Below the pieces are notes generated by a model. That model had not been told where the DNA came from, made no database searches, and saw only the letters and a list, made by a program, of their open reading frames with translations. The position numbers were made by a program, and so were the translations under genes. Positions 1-7,924 of a stretch of 64,000 nucleotides of DNA are shown here, one piece after another (the first letter of the stretch is position 1; each line of letters opens with the position of its first letter). Location: the NCBI RefSeq assembly GCF_008087345.1, contig NZ_ML701736.1:1-64000 (forward strand), given 5' to 3'. Origin of the DNA: Nocardioides caldifontis (GTDB taxonomy: Bacteria > Actinomycetota > Actinomycetes > Propionibacteriales > Nocardioidaceae).

Positions 1-113
1 TGGCCGGGCTCCGCGACCACCTCACCGATGCGCGGGAGCAGGGGTGGGCGGCCGTCCTGCTCCTCGGCACTGCCGCCACCACCGGTGCCGCGGCCACCCT
101 GGCGTTGGTCGTG
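1..113. repeat. 113-bp exact copy of an internal gene segment
   Basis: Bases 1-113 are identical to 59140-59252, which lies inside the membrane-protein gene at 58962-59579. Identity stops abruptly: base 114 is G where base 59253 is C. From there the sequence turns into G/C-only low complexity and then a C homopolymer. A short perfect copy at the extreme end of the window followed by a homopolymer is more like a misjoined read or contig end than a biological duplication. Confidence 0.9.
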
Positions 114-139
114 GCCCCGCCCGCCCCGCGGGGCCCCGG

Positions 140-215
<76 letters not shown>

Positions 216-253
216 GACTCGACATGTGCGTGCGGGCGGCGCACGATGGGGCG

Positions 254-394
254 ATGGGTGACATCGGCACCGAGAGACGTGAGGTCGAGTTCGAGCCGCT
301 GACCGCGCCGGCACCGGGTCCTGCCCGGCAGCCGTCCCCGGAGCCTGCGCGCGAACCGGCCCCCGCCCCCCAGCCGGAGCCGGCAGGGTCGTGA
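254..394 (+). CDS. Small proline/alanine-rich hypothetical protein
   Basis: A 46-residue product starts at ATG 254, just after the homopolymer artefact. It begins MGDIG, has a charged stretch (TERREVEFEPL) and ends in a Pro-Ala-Glu tail. No catalytic motif or membrane segment is visible. Its stop overlaps the GTG of the next gene (GTGA at 391-394), which supports it being a real, co-translated gene. The upstream sequence is doubtful, so a longer native N-terminus cannot be excluded. Function unknown. Confidence 0.45.
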   Translation: MGDIGTERREVEFEPLTAPAPGPARQPSPEPAREPAPAPQPEPAGS

Positions 395-1143
395 CGGACG
401 ATCGCGCGCTCGTCGCCGGTGAGCTGCGCGGCTACCGCCAGTTCGAGCTGCGCGACGACGGGCTCTACCCACTGGTGCACGGCGACGCGGGGCCGTGGAG
501 CGGCGAGGTCGAGCACGCGCGCTGCCAGGCCGGGGGAGACCACCCCGCGCCGGCGCGAGGGTGTCGCTGCGGCCTCTACGCGTGGTACCTCCCCGGCGCC
601 GCGACCGTCGCGCTCGGCCCGGCCAGCGCCGTCGTCGCGGCCCGCGGCCGGTCGGTCCTCGGCGACCGCGGGTTCCGCGCCGCGGCCGCCCGCATCGAGG
701 CGGTGAGCCTGCCCGTCACCGCGCGGTGGGGGCCGGCGTCGAAGCGGGCGCGCCGGATGCTCGCCGAGCGGTACCCGTCGACGAAGGTCTACTCCTCGCC
801 CCGCCGGATGCTCGCCGACCACCCACCGCACGACGTCGGCGCGCTCGGGATCCACCCGCCGCCGGACCGCAGCCGCACCTACCGGGCCGTCCTGGTCGCG
901 GTGTGGGCTGCCGTCGTGGTGGCGGTCTACTCCCTCGTCGCGGTGCCGCGCGGGCGCACCGCGGAGCTGGCCGAGCAGTGGTGGCCGCTGCTCCTGCTGC
1001 TCGCCGTCGCCTGGCAGGCGTCGCTGGTCTGGCTGGTGGTGCGACTCATGGCACTCCAAGGTTCCCCCGGACCGGGTGTGGGGACGGGCGGACCGTGGAA
1101 GGAAGAAGCGGAGCGTACGACGACGACAGGAGCGAACGAATGA
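391..1143 (+). CDS. Membrane-anchored hypothetical protein
   Basis: This 250-residue protein starts at GTG 391. The N-terminal ~165 residues look soluble, with a short Cys-containing stretch (GCRCGLYAWY, about residues 57-66) and an Arg-rich region. Two hydrophobic segments follow, at roughly 172-190 and 203-222, and the C-terminal tail is charged. It overlaps the preceding small gene and the following gene by 4 bp each, so the three form one translationally coupled unit. I do not recognise the family. The two-segment C-terminal hairpin suggests a cytoplasmic domain tethered to the membrane. Confidence 0.6.
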   Translation: MTDDRALVAGELRGYRQFELRDDGLYPLVHGDAGPWSGEVEHARCQAGGDHPAPARGCRCGLYAWYLPGAATVALGPASAVVAARGRSVLGDRGFRAAAARIEAVSLPVTARWGPASKRARRMLAERYPSTKVYSSPRRMLADHPPHDVGALGIHPPPDRSRTYRAVLVAVWAAVVVAVYSLVAVPRGRTAELAEQWWPLLLLLAVAWQASLVWLVVRLMALQGSPGPGVGTGGPWKEEAERTTTTGANE

Positions 1144-1895
1144 CCGAGCCGCAGACCGGGCGCGCCACCGACGACGACCGGCTGGTCGGGGACCAGAAGG
1201 TCCAGGACACCTCCACCGACCCGCTGACCCCGATCCGGATCGGGCAGCTCTTCGGGTTGACCGCGGCGCTGGCCGTCGCGCTGTACGTCGTCCGCGGGCT
1301 GCTCTTCGGGCGGAAGCAGAAGACCCGTTCGGAGCTCCTCGCGGAGGCCGCCCGGACCAAGAGCGAGGCCGCCGCTGCGTCGGCCCGCAAGGCGGCGGAG
1401 AGGGCGGCCAAGCAGGCCGGGCCTGCGGCGAAGGAAGCCCGGAAGGCGGCGGACAAGGCGGCGAAGAAGGCCGCCCCGATCGCGGCCGCCGGCGCCGGTG
1501 CGGTGACCGCGACCGCGGCGAAGGTCGGCACCGAGGTGGCCGCCAAGGCAGTGGACGTCGGCGGCGAGGTGGCCTCCAAGGCCGCGGCGCTCGGCGCGGG
1601 CGCCGCCGCGGTGGCCGCCGGGATCGGCGAGGAGGTGGGGGACACCGTGCACGGCGTCCAGAAGAAGGTCCGCAAGACGCGGCGCCGGCTCTTCGTGATC
1701 GTCTGCCTGGCGATCGGCTACGTGCTCGGCGCCCGGGCCGGGCGCGAGCGCTACGACCAGATCGTCGCGCAGGCGCAGAAGCTGATGGGTCGGCCCGAGG
1801 TGCAGCAGGCCCGGAACACCGTAGCCGACAAGCTCGACGACGTGGCGGGCTCCGGCTCGAGCCAGGACTCGGGCCCCTCGGCTACGTCGGCCTGA
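1140..1895 (+). CDS. YtxH-like Ala/Lys-rich membrane protein
   Basis: This 251-residue protein starts at the ATG that overlaps the previous stop (ATGA, 1140-1143). An N-terminal hydrophobic segment (about residues 38-55) is followed by a long Ala/Lys-rich helical region with repeated AAKKA/KAAE patterns. A second hydrophobic segment (RRLFVIVCLAIGYVLGARAG) and a basic GRERYDQI motif close it. That ending is typical of actinobacterial YtxH-like envelope proteins, whose biochemical role is unknown. It is convergent with the MFS gene and overlaps it by 14 bp (1882-1895). Confidence 0.6.
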   Translation: MTEPQTGRATDDDRLVGDQKVQDTSTDPLTPIRIGQLFGLTAALAVALYVVRGLLFGRKQKTRSELLAEAARTKSEAAAASARKAAERAAKQAGPAAKEARKAADKAAKKAAPIAAAGAGAVTATAAKVGTEVAAKAVDVGGEVASKAAALGAGAAAVAAGIGEEVGDTVHGVQKKVRKTRRRLFVIVCLAIGYVLGARAGRERYDQIVAQAQKLMGRPEVQQARNTVADKLDDVAGSGSSQDSGPSATSA

Positions 1896-3138
1896 GCGGC
1901 GCGGCCGGTGCTGCGGGGCTCGGATCGTCCAGCCCCCGCAGCACCGGCAGCGCGCTGATCCCGAGCGCCAGAACCACCAGCAGCCCGGCGATCACGAGGA
2001 AGACCGGGTCGACGCCGAGCCACTCGACCCCGCCGCCGGCAAGGAGCTGGCCGAGCGGCGGAGCGGCGTAGAACAGCCCGAGCTGCACGCCGTAGATGCG
2101 GCCGTGCTGGTGCTCGGGGAACCGGTCCTGCACCAGCGAGTTGAGCAGCGGCTCCATCGGCCCCCAGGCGAGCCCGAGCAGCAGCGCCGGGACGACCATG
2201 ACCACCGGCGCCGGCAGCAGCGCCACCGGCACGTAGGCGAGCGCGGCCAGCAGGATCGAGCCGCGCACCAGGCCGTGGCGGGTGGTGCGCCGCGCGATCC
2301 AGCCGTAGCCGAAGGCACCTGCCATCGCACCGACCGACATCGCGCTGAGCACGATGCCGAAGGCCTCCGGCTCGTCGGCGCCCTCGAAGTGCACCGGCAG
2401 CAGCACCGACTCGGTGGGCGCGTAGATCATCCAGATCACCGTCACCGCGATGGTCAGCACCCACAGCGGCTTGTCGCGGAGCAGCGCCCCGACGCCGGCG
2501 CGGGCTGCGTGCCAGGGAGAGGCCTCGACGAGCGCGTCGTCCGACAGCGGCGCCCGGTTCGGCACCCGCATCGCCAGCACCGCGGCCGACGCGAGCACGA
2601 ACGCGGCGAACGCGAACCACATCGTGGCCACCGAGCCGACCGTCGCGATCCCGAGCGCGCCGACCATCGGGCCGACCACCCAGCCGCCCGCGAAGAGCCC
2701 CTCGTGGAGCCCGTTGAGCTGGTCGCGAGGGACACCGCTGGCCGCCGAGACGTTCGGGATCAGCGCCTTGCGGGCGGTGTAGCCCGCCGGGTCGAACGCG
2801 GCGCCGAGCACGGTCAGCGCCAGGATCGCTCCGTAACCGAGCACGCCGAACGCGTCGAGCACCGGGAAGAGCAGCACCGACACCCCGCTGAACAGGTCGG
2901 AGACCACCGAGACCGCCTTGCGGCCGATCCGGTCGACGAGCACGCCGACGACCGGCGCGATGAGGATCCCGGGGATGGCGGAGACCGCGGCGGCCAGCCC
3001 CGCGGCGCCGGGGGAGTCGGTGCGCTCGAGGATCAGCCACGGGATGACGACCATCACGACGGCGTTGCAGACGCCGCCGAGGATGTTCGCGGCCTCGAGG
3101 AGGACGAGCTCGCGCTTGCTCGTGGAGGGCGTGGTCAT
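1882..3138 (-). CDS. MFS transporter
   Basis: The 418-residue polytopic protein has the size and hydrophobic pattern of 12-helix major facilitator transporters. A motif-A-like loop (GVLVDRIGRKAV, about residues 65-76) follows the second helix, as in drug and small-molecule exporters. The start is ATG 3138, 10 bp after the stop of the CocE-type hydrolase gene, so it is the last gene of a three-gene minus-strand operon. The substrate cannot be read from sequence. By context it could move products or substrates of the two upstream hydrolases. Confidence 0.85.
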   Translation of the reverse strand: MTTPSTSKRELVLLEAANILGGVCNAVVMVVIPWLILERTDSPGAAGLAAAVSAIPGILIAPVVGVLVDRIGRKAVSVVSDLFSGVSVLLFPVLDAFGVLGYGAILALTVLGAAFDPAGYTARKALIPNVSAASGVPRDQLNGLHEGLFAGGWVVGPMVGALGIATVGSVATMWFAFAAFVLASAAVLAMRVPNRAPLSDDALVEASPWHAARAGVGALLRDKPLWVLTIAVTVIWMIYAPTESVLLPVHFEGADEPEAFGIVLSAMSVGAMAGAFGYGWIARRTTRHGLVRGSILLAALAYVPVALLPAPVVMVVPALLLGLAWGPMEPLLNSLVQDRFPEHQHGRIYGVQLGLFYAAPPLGQLLAGGGVEWLGVDPVFLVIAGLLVVLALGISALPVLRGLDDPSPAAPAAPLRPT

Positions 3139-3148
3139 GGCGCGACGA

Positions 3149-5038
3149 TCATCGCGGGAACCGTTCGGTCCACTGACGCCGGGCCACCTGCACCTCCCCG
3201 TCGTACGCCTCGAGGTCGATGGTGACGTCGGTCCACTCGCGGCCGAGCTCGACCTGCATGGTCGAGTGGACGCGGACGTCGACGCCGGGCCAGGTGAGCC
3301 GGTAGGTGCAGGCGGCGTCCGCCCGTTGCGCGAAGGTACGCCGGTCGACGCTGACCGTGCCGGTGTAGTGCTCCCAGGCGTGGCCCTCGTGCGGGACGGC
3401 GTAGTCGGAGCCGTGGTCGACGTGGCAGGTCGTGGTGCGGGCCAGCACGTCGTCGCTGATCGTCCACGTGGTGCCGGCCGGGTCCTCGCTGCTGGTCTCG
3501 GCGCCCGGGGTGAACCCGGGGTCTGCCGGCTCGCCGTCCCAGACCGGGAGCGTCACCTCGCCGCCCTGGACCGTGAGGGTGACGGGCGCGGGCGGGGCGA
3601 CGGTGTTGGGCCAGTCGGCGCCGGCGACCGAGACGCGGAGCCGGTGGCCGGGGGCGAACCGGTAGGCGCAGGCGTCGAGCTCGAGGTCGACCGTCACCTC
3701 CTCGTCGGGGACCACGTGCGTGGCCTCGCCGTGGACGTGGTCGCGGAAGGTCAGGCACCGGCTGCCCCGCGTCACCAGGGCGGAGGTGCCGTCGGGGAAG
3801 ACGTCACACAGCTTCACGCTGAGCGTGCCGTGGGTGGCGTCGGCGGTGAGCCGCAGGGTGGCGGTGGGGTGGCCCATGAGCGTGAGCCCGTCCGCCGGCC
3901 ACTCCCAGGTCAGCGAGCGGGCGTCGTCGGCGCGCTGGTCGCCGGACTGGCCCCACGGCAGGTGGCCGGCGCAGTCGATCCAGGCGGCGGTGCCGACGTC
4001 GGGCTGGACGTCGAGGCTCCGCGGTCCGTCGAGGGTGTGGGTCTCCGCCCTGCTCGTCGTGGTCGTCGTCCAGAACCCCTCGTGCAGGTCGAGGTCGGGC
4101 TCCGGGCGGGTGGACCCACGGACGAAGACGTCGACCCGGTCGGGCTCGCCGTCGCCGCGCAGCCAGTGGTCGAAGAACGCCGCCATCTCGACGTCGAGGT
4201 CGATGCGCGGGCCGGGCATCGCGGTCTTCGGGTCAGCGTGCGCCCAGGGGCCGGCGAGGAGCCGGTGCGGGGTGCCGTTGGCCTTGAGCGCCGCGATGGT
4301 CCGGAAGCTGTTGTTGCGGTAGCCGTCGGCCCAGCCGGCGACGATCATCGTGGCCGCCTCGATGCGCTCGTAGCCGGTGCCGTCGGCGCGGCGGACCGAC
4401 CCGTGGCGCCAGTACTCCCCGTCCATGCTGGCCCGGAGCCAGGTCAGCACCCAGGGCTCCATCGTGTCGATGCGCCGGCGCCACTCCTCGCGCCACCCCG
4501 CGCCGTACACCGCGGGGACGGGGGGCAGCGCGCACATCGGCGTCATGTAGTGGTTGTAGTCGACGAGGTCGACCAGCTTCAGCGCGCCGCCGCGGTAGTG
4601 CACGTCGTCGGTCCACCGGTCGTCGGTGGCGTAGATCGCGCAGACCGCCTTCAGCGCCGGGGGCCGCTCGCAGGCGAGCTGGAGCGAGTTGAACCCGGAG
4701 TACGACGTGCCGAACATCCCGACCTTGCCGTTGCACCACGGCTGGGCGGCGAGCCAGGCGATGACCTCCTTGAGGTCCTCCTGCTCGGCCTTCGGGTACT
4801 CGTCCGTCGCGTCGCCCTCGCTGGACCCGGTGCCGCGCAGGTCCACCCGGCAGACCGCGAAGCCGAACTCGTCGCAGAGCCGCTCGTAGGTCGCGGTGTA
4901 GGAGCTGGTGAGGTCGTCCTTGCGGTAGGGGAGCGCCTCGAGCAGGCACGGCTGAGGGTCGTCGCCGTCCGGCACATAGATCGTGGCCGCCAGCTCGATG
5001 CCGTCCCGCATCCGGAGGTGGACGTCGCGGGCGGTCAC
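3149..5038 (-). CDS. CocE/NonD-family alpha/beta hydrolase (X-Pro dipeptidyl-peptidase type)
   Basis: This 629-residue protein starts at GTG 5038, overlapping the previous stop in a GTGA. The N-terminal alpha/beta-hydrolase part carries the nucleophile motif G-T-S-Y-S-G with Ser112. It also has an oxyanion-side Tyr (ALPYRKDD), a GWADG segment compatible with the acid residue, and a GPWAHA segment compatible with the catalytic His. The C-terminal part is the beta-rich domain of PepX/CocE enzymes, which hydrolyse X-Pro peptides, esters or amides. No signal peptide is seen, so it is probably cytoplasmic. It sits between a P1-family aminopeptidase and an MFS exporter, suggesting stepwise hydrolysis of a peptide- or amide-like compound. 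Confidence 0.85.
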   Translation of the reverse strand: MTARDVHLRMRDGIELAATIYVPDGDDPQPCLLEALPYRKDDLTSSYTATYERLCDEFGFAVCRVDLRGTGSSEGDATDEYPKAEQEDLKEVIAWLAAQPWCNGKVGMFGTSYSGFNSLQLACERPPALKAVCAIYATDDRWTDDVHYRGGALKLVDLVDYNHYMTPMCALPPVPAVYGAGWREEWRRRIDTMEPWVLTWLRASMDGEYWRHGSVRRADGTGYERIEAATMIVAGWADGYRNNSFRTIAALKANGTPHRLLAGPWAHADPKTAMPGPRIDLDVEMAAFFDHWLRGDGEPDRVDVFVRGSTRPEPDLDLHEGFWTTTTTSRAETHTLDGPRSLDVQPDVGTAAWIDCAGHLPWGQSGDQRADDARSLTWEWPADGLTLMGHPTATLRLTADATHGTLSVKLCDVFPDGTSALVTRGSRCLTFRDHVHGEATHVVPDEEVTVDLELDACAYRFAPGHRLRVSVAGADWPNTVAPPAPVTLTVQGGEVTLPVWDGEPADPGFTPGAETSSEDPAGTTWTISDDVLARTTTCHVDHGSDYAVPHEGHAWEHYTGTVSVDRRTFAQRADAACTYRLTWPGVDVRVHSTMQVELGREWTDVTIDLEAYDGEVQVARRQWTERFPR

Positions 5039-6090
5039 GTGAGCAGCTCCAGCACCTTCTCGGGGTCCAGTCCTTCGCTGGTGTTGCCGTCGCGCCCGAC
5101 TGTCGTGGGGGAGGAGAGCATCGAGTCGAGCACCGCCTCCTCGGCGCAGTCGACGACGGCCTCGAAGAGCGGGTCGAGGGCGCGGCTCCCGATCGGGTCG
5201 GCGCCCACCCGGTTGCCGTCGCGGTCGGTGCGGAAGGTCGTGCTCGCCGCCAGGAAGATCTCGCCGCTGCCGTGGTGGGCGGTCGAGCCGGTTCGGGCCA
5301 GGCCGAGGCCGATCCGCCGGGCGAGCCGCTCGCACCCGGCGCCGTCGACAGAGGCGTCGGTGACGACGACGCCGATGCAGGAGCCGGCGGGCTTCTCCGG
5401 CCCCGGTGCCGGCGGGAAGTGGCGGCCGACCGGGACGCCGGCGACGGTCAGCCGGTCGCGCTGGCCGAAGTTGGTGAGCAGCAGGACCGCGACCGTGTGG
5501 TCCCCGACCTTCCGGGAGGCGGTCCCGATGCCGCCCTTGAAGCCGAGGCAGGACATGCCGGTGCCGGCGCCGACGGAGCCGGTTCCCGGGGCCGTGGTGC
5601 CGCGGGATTCGCGCGCTCGTGTATAGGCAGTCCTCACGTCCTCGGCGGTGACCTGCATGCGGCGGCAGTCGTTGAGGTAGGAGTCGTCGCACTCGGCGAC
5701 CACCGGGACGACCACGTCGTCGGCCACTCCCGGGTCCTGCTCGAGGGCGAGCTCGCAGGCGGCGTCGTACACCCGGCCGAGCTGCATCGTGGAGGTCAGG
5801 TAGACCGGTGTCTCGAGGGTGCGCCACTCCTGGGCGGAGATGAACCCGGTGCACTCGCCGGCGCCGTTCAGCACCGCGCCGCCGGCGGCGAACGGCCGGC
5901 GGTAGGCGTCGGCGGCGACCAGCAGGACGGTGACGCCGGTGCGCGCGACCCCTCGGCCCTCGGGCGGGGCCGGTTCGTCGCGGACGACGGTGGCATGGCC
6001 CAGGCCGACGCCGGGCACGTCGAGGACCGAGCACGACGGGCCTGGGGGGAGGGACCCGATCACGATCCCGAGGTCTTGGGGACGTGGCAC
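5035..6090 (-). CDS. P1-family (DmpA-type) aminopeptidase
   Basis: This 351-residue protein belongs to the N-terminal-nucleophile peptidases related to DmpA and beta-peptidyl aminopeptidases. These are made as one chain and self-cleave before a Ser or Thr that becomes the nucleophile. The hallmark region GAGTGMSCLGFKGGIGT (about residues 174-190) is present, and the expected Gly-Ser cleavage point is Gly236-Ser237 in AGSCIGVVVTDAS. Length matches the family. It is the first gene of the operon with the CocE hydrolase and MFS gene. It diverges from the deacetylase gene across a 61-bp gap, which should hold both promoters. Confidence 0.88.
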   Translation of the reverse strand: MPRPQDLGIVIGSLPPGPSCSVLDVPGVGLGHATVVRDEPAPPEGRGVARTGVTVLLVAADAYRRPFAAGGAVLNGAGECTGFISAQEWRTLETPVYLTSTMQLGRVYDAACELALEQDPGVADDVVVPVVAECDDSYLNDCRRMQVTAEDVRTAYTRARESRGTTAPGTGSVGAGTGMSCLGFKGGIGTASRKVGDHTVAVLLLTNFGQRDRLTVAGVPVGRHFPPAPGPEKPAGSCIGVVVTDASVDGAGCERLARRIGLGLARTGSTAHHGSGEIFLAASTTFRTDRDGNRVGADPIGSRALDPLFEAVVDCAEEAVLDSMLSSPTTVGRDGNTSEGLDPEKVLELLT

Positions 6091-6151
6091 GTGACTATCT
6101 GAGCAGTCAGCCAGTGTTCTTGTCGAGCGGCTTGTGCTTCGATGCTGACCG

Positions 6152-7216
6152 ATGAGTCAGTACGACGTGCCCGTGGTCTGGTCGCCGACGACCCGGCTCC
6201 ACGACCCGCACCACGAGGTGTGGGTCGGCGTCACCACGCCGGCGGTCGAGGTGGCCGCGCGGGTCGACGCGATCCTGGCGGCGCTGGCGGACTTCCCGCT
6301 GGTGGAGGCTTCCGCGTCGCCGTCGTCCGCGCTGGCGTCGGTGCACTCGGCCGGGCTGCTCGGTTTCCTGGAGTCGGCCTGGTCGCGCTGGGCCGGCGCC
6401 GGCTACGCCGAGGAGGTCGGCCAGGACCGGGTGGTGCCGTACCTGTTCCCGACACCCGCGATGACCGGCGGCATCCCGCTGTCGGTGCCGGCGCGGGTGC
6501 ACGCCGAGGCCGGGAGCTACGCCTACGACACGATGACCCTGGTGGGGCCGGGGACGTGGGAGGCGGCGTCGGCGGCCGCCGCGTGTGCGGTGGAGGCGGC
6601 GTCGCTGGTGGGCTCCGGTTCCTCTCTCGCCTACGCGCTGTGCCGGCCGCCGGGGCACCACGCGACGCTGGGCGGGTTCGGGGGAGCGTGCTACCTCAAC
6701 AACGCGGCGGTGGCAGCGGTCTCGTTGCGGGCCGCCGGGCACGAGCGGGTCGGGATCGTCGACCTCGACGCGCACCAGGGCAACGGGACGGCCGCGATCT
6801 TCTGGTCGCGGTCGGACGTGTTGTACGGCTCGGTGCACGTCGACCCGGCCGCCGGCTGGTTCCCGCACTACGTGGGGTTCGCCTCGGAGACGGGTGCGGG
6901 TGACGGTATCGGCGCCACCCGGAACCTGCCGCTGGAGCCCGGGACCGGGGACGGGCCGTGGCTCGCTGCCGTCTCCTCGCTCGCTGACTGGGTGGTCTCC
7001 GCCGGGTGCACCGCGCTGGTGGTGTCGCTCGGCGTGGATGCGGCCGTCGACGACCCGGAGAGCCCGCTCGAGGTGACCCACGACGGGTACCACCGGGCGG
7101 GGGAGCTGTTGCGTCACACCGGACTGCCGGCGGTCGTCGTGCAGGAAGGTGGCTACCACCTGCCGACGTTGGGGTCCCTCGTCCGGGCCTACCTGACCGG
7201 GCACGCCGGCACGTAG
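6152..7216 (+). CDS. Histone-deacetylase-family amidohydrolase
   Basis: This 354-residue zinc amidohydrolase belongs to the HDAC/acetylpolyamine amidohydrolase superfamily. The conserved sequence includes RPPGHHA (165-171) with the two catalytic His, a CYLNNAA loop, the zinc-binding DLDAHQGNG (Asp204, Asp206, His208), a second metal-side LGVDA segment and the EGGY near the C-terminus. The bacterial family removes acetyl groups from polyamines or other small amines. The substrate here is not determined. It is transcribed divergently from the peptidase operon and converges on the FCD regulator gene. Confidence 0.88.
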   Translation: MSQYDVPVVWSPTTRLHDPHHEVWVGVTTPAVEVAARVDAILAALADFPLVEASASPSSALASVHSAGLLGFLESAWSRWAGAGYAEEVGQDRVVPYLFPTPAMTGGIPLSVPARVHAEAGSYAYDTMTLVGPGTWEAASAAAACAVEAASLVGSGSSLAYALCRPPGHHATLGGFGGACYLNNAAVAAVSLRAAGHERVGIVDLDAHQGNGTAAIFWSRSDVLYGSVHVDPAAGWFPHYVGFASETGAGDGIGATRNLPLEPGTGDGPWLAAVSSLADWVVSAGCTALVVSLGVDAAVDDPESPLEVTHDGYHRAGELLRHTGLPAVVVQEGGYHLPTLGSLVRAYLTGHAGT

Positions 7217-7242
7217 GGCACCTGCTCGACGGCCGAGGTCGG

Positions 7243-7902
7243 TCAGTGCAGCGGCGTGACGCCGTGCCGCCGCAGCAGGTCGAGGCGGATCTCGCGCGCC
7301 TTGCTCATGTGGGCCGCGGCCCGTTCTCGAGCCGATTCGGCGTCGCGGTCGCGGATGGCGGCGAGCACGCCGGCGTGCTCGTCCAGCGCCTCCTCCCAAC
7401 GGCCGCTGGCCGAGAGCGTGGAGTGAGGGGTGCGGACCAGGTGAACGGTGAGCCGGCGCAGCAGGTCCTGCAGCACCGCGTTGTGGGTAGCTGCCCAGAT
7501 CGCCTCGTGGAACTCGGTGTTCGCCTCGGCGCGGGTCGCGTCGAGCGGATCGACCAGCGCCCGGTCGCGCTCCAGCAGCGACTCCAGCCGCATGAGGTCC
7601 GCCTCGGTGCGCGAGGAGGCAGCCTCCGCGGCCGCCTCGCCCTCGAGCAGGATCCGCACGTTGTAGATCTGGATGACCTCGTCGGTGCCGACCCCGCGCA
7701 CCACCAGCCCGCGGGCGGACGGGACGAGGATCCGGTCGTGCTCGAGACGGCGCAGGGCCTCGCGGACCGGCGTACGGGAGACCCCGAAGCGAGAGGCCAC
7801 GGCGACCTCGCGGACCGGCTCGCCGGGGGACAGCGCGCCGTTCACCACGTCCGCGCGCAGGGCGGCGTAGATGGCGGAGGCATCCGCCTTCGGTCCCGCC
7901 AC
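7243..7902 (-). CDS. GntR/FCD-family transcriptional regulator
   Basis: The chosen start is GTG 7902, preceded by GGAGGA at good spacing. A longer frame reaching 7962 lacks such a site and would overlap the upstream gene. The 219-residue product has an N-terminal winged helix (GVSRTPVREALRRLEHDRIL) and an all-helical FCD effector domain with metal-binding-type residues (EFHEAI, HAGVLAAI). It lies 22 bp downstream of the tcuA-like gene on the same strand. It probably represses that gene and the divergent tctCBA genes, releasing them when a tricarboxylate is bound. The 9481-9495 palindrome is a plausible operator. Confidence 0.85.
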   Translation of the reverse strand: MAGPKADASAIYAALRADVVNGALSPGEPVREVAVASRFGVSRTPVREALRRLEHDRILVPSARGLVVRGVGTDEVIQIYNVRILLEGEAAAEAASSRTEADLMRLESLLERDRALVDPLDATRAEANTEFHEAIWAATHNAVLQDLLRRLTVHLVRTPHSTLSASGRWEEALDEHAGVLAAIRDRDAESARERAAAHMSKAREIRLDLLRRHGVTPLH

Positions 7903-7924
7903 CGCATCCTCCTCCGCACCAGGC

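Noticed and set aside
2918-5626. Long plus-strand ORF (902 codons) antisense to the hydrolase operon
   Set aside because: It is the GC-skewed shadow of the minus-strand MFS, CocE and P1 genes, whose motifs are clear. It has no domain of its own.
6143-6158. CTGACCGA-n-GTCAG inverted repeat at the deacetylase start, similar to one near 60756
   Set aside because: The spacers differ (16 versus 15 bases in total), one copy covers a start codon, and the half-site is only 5 bp, so chance is likely.
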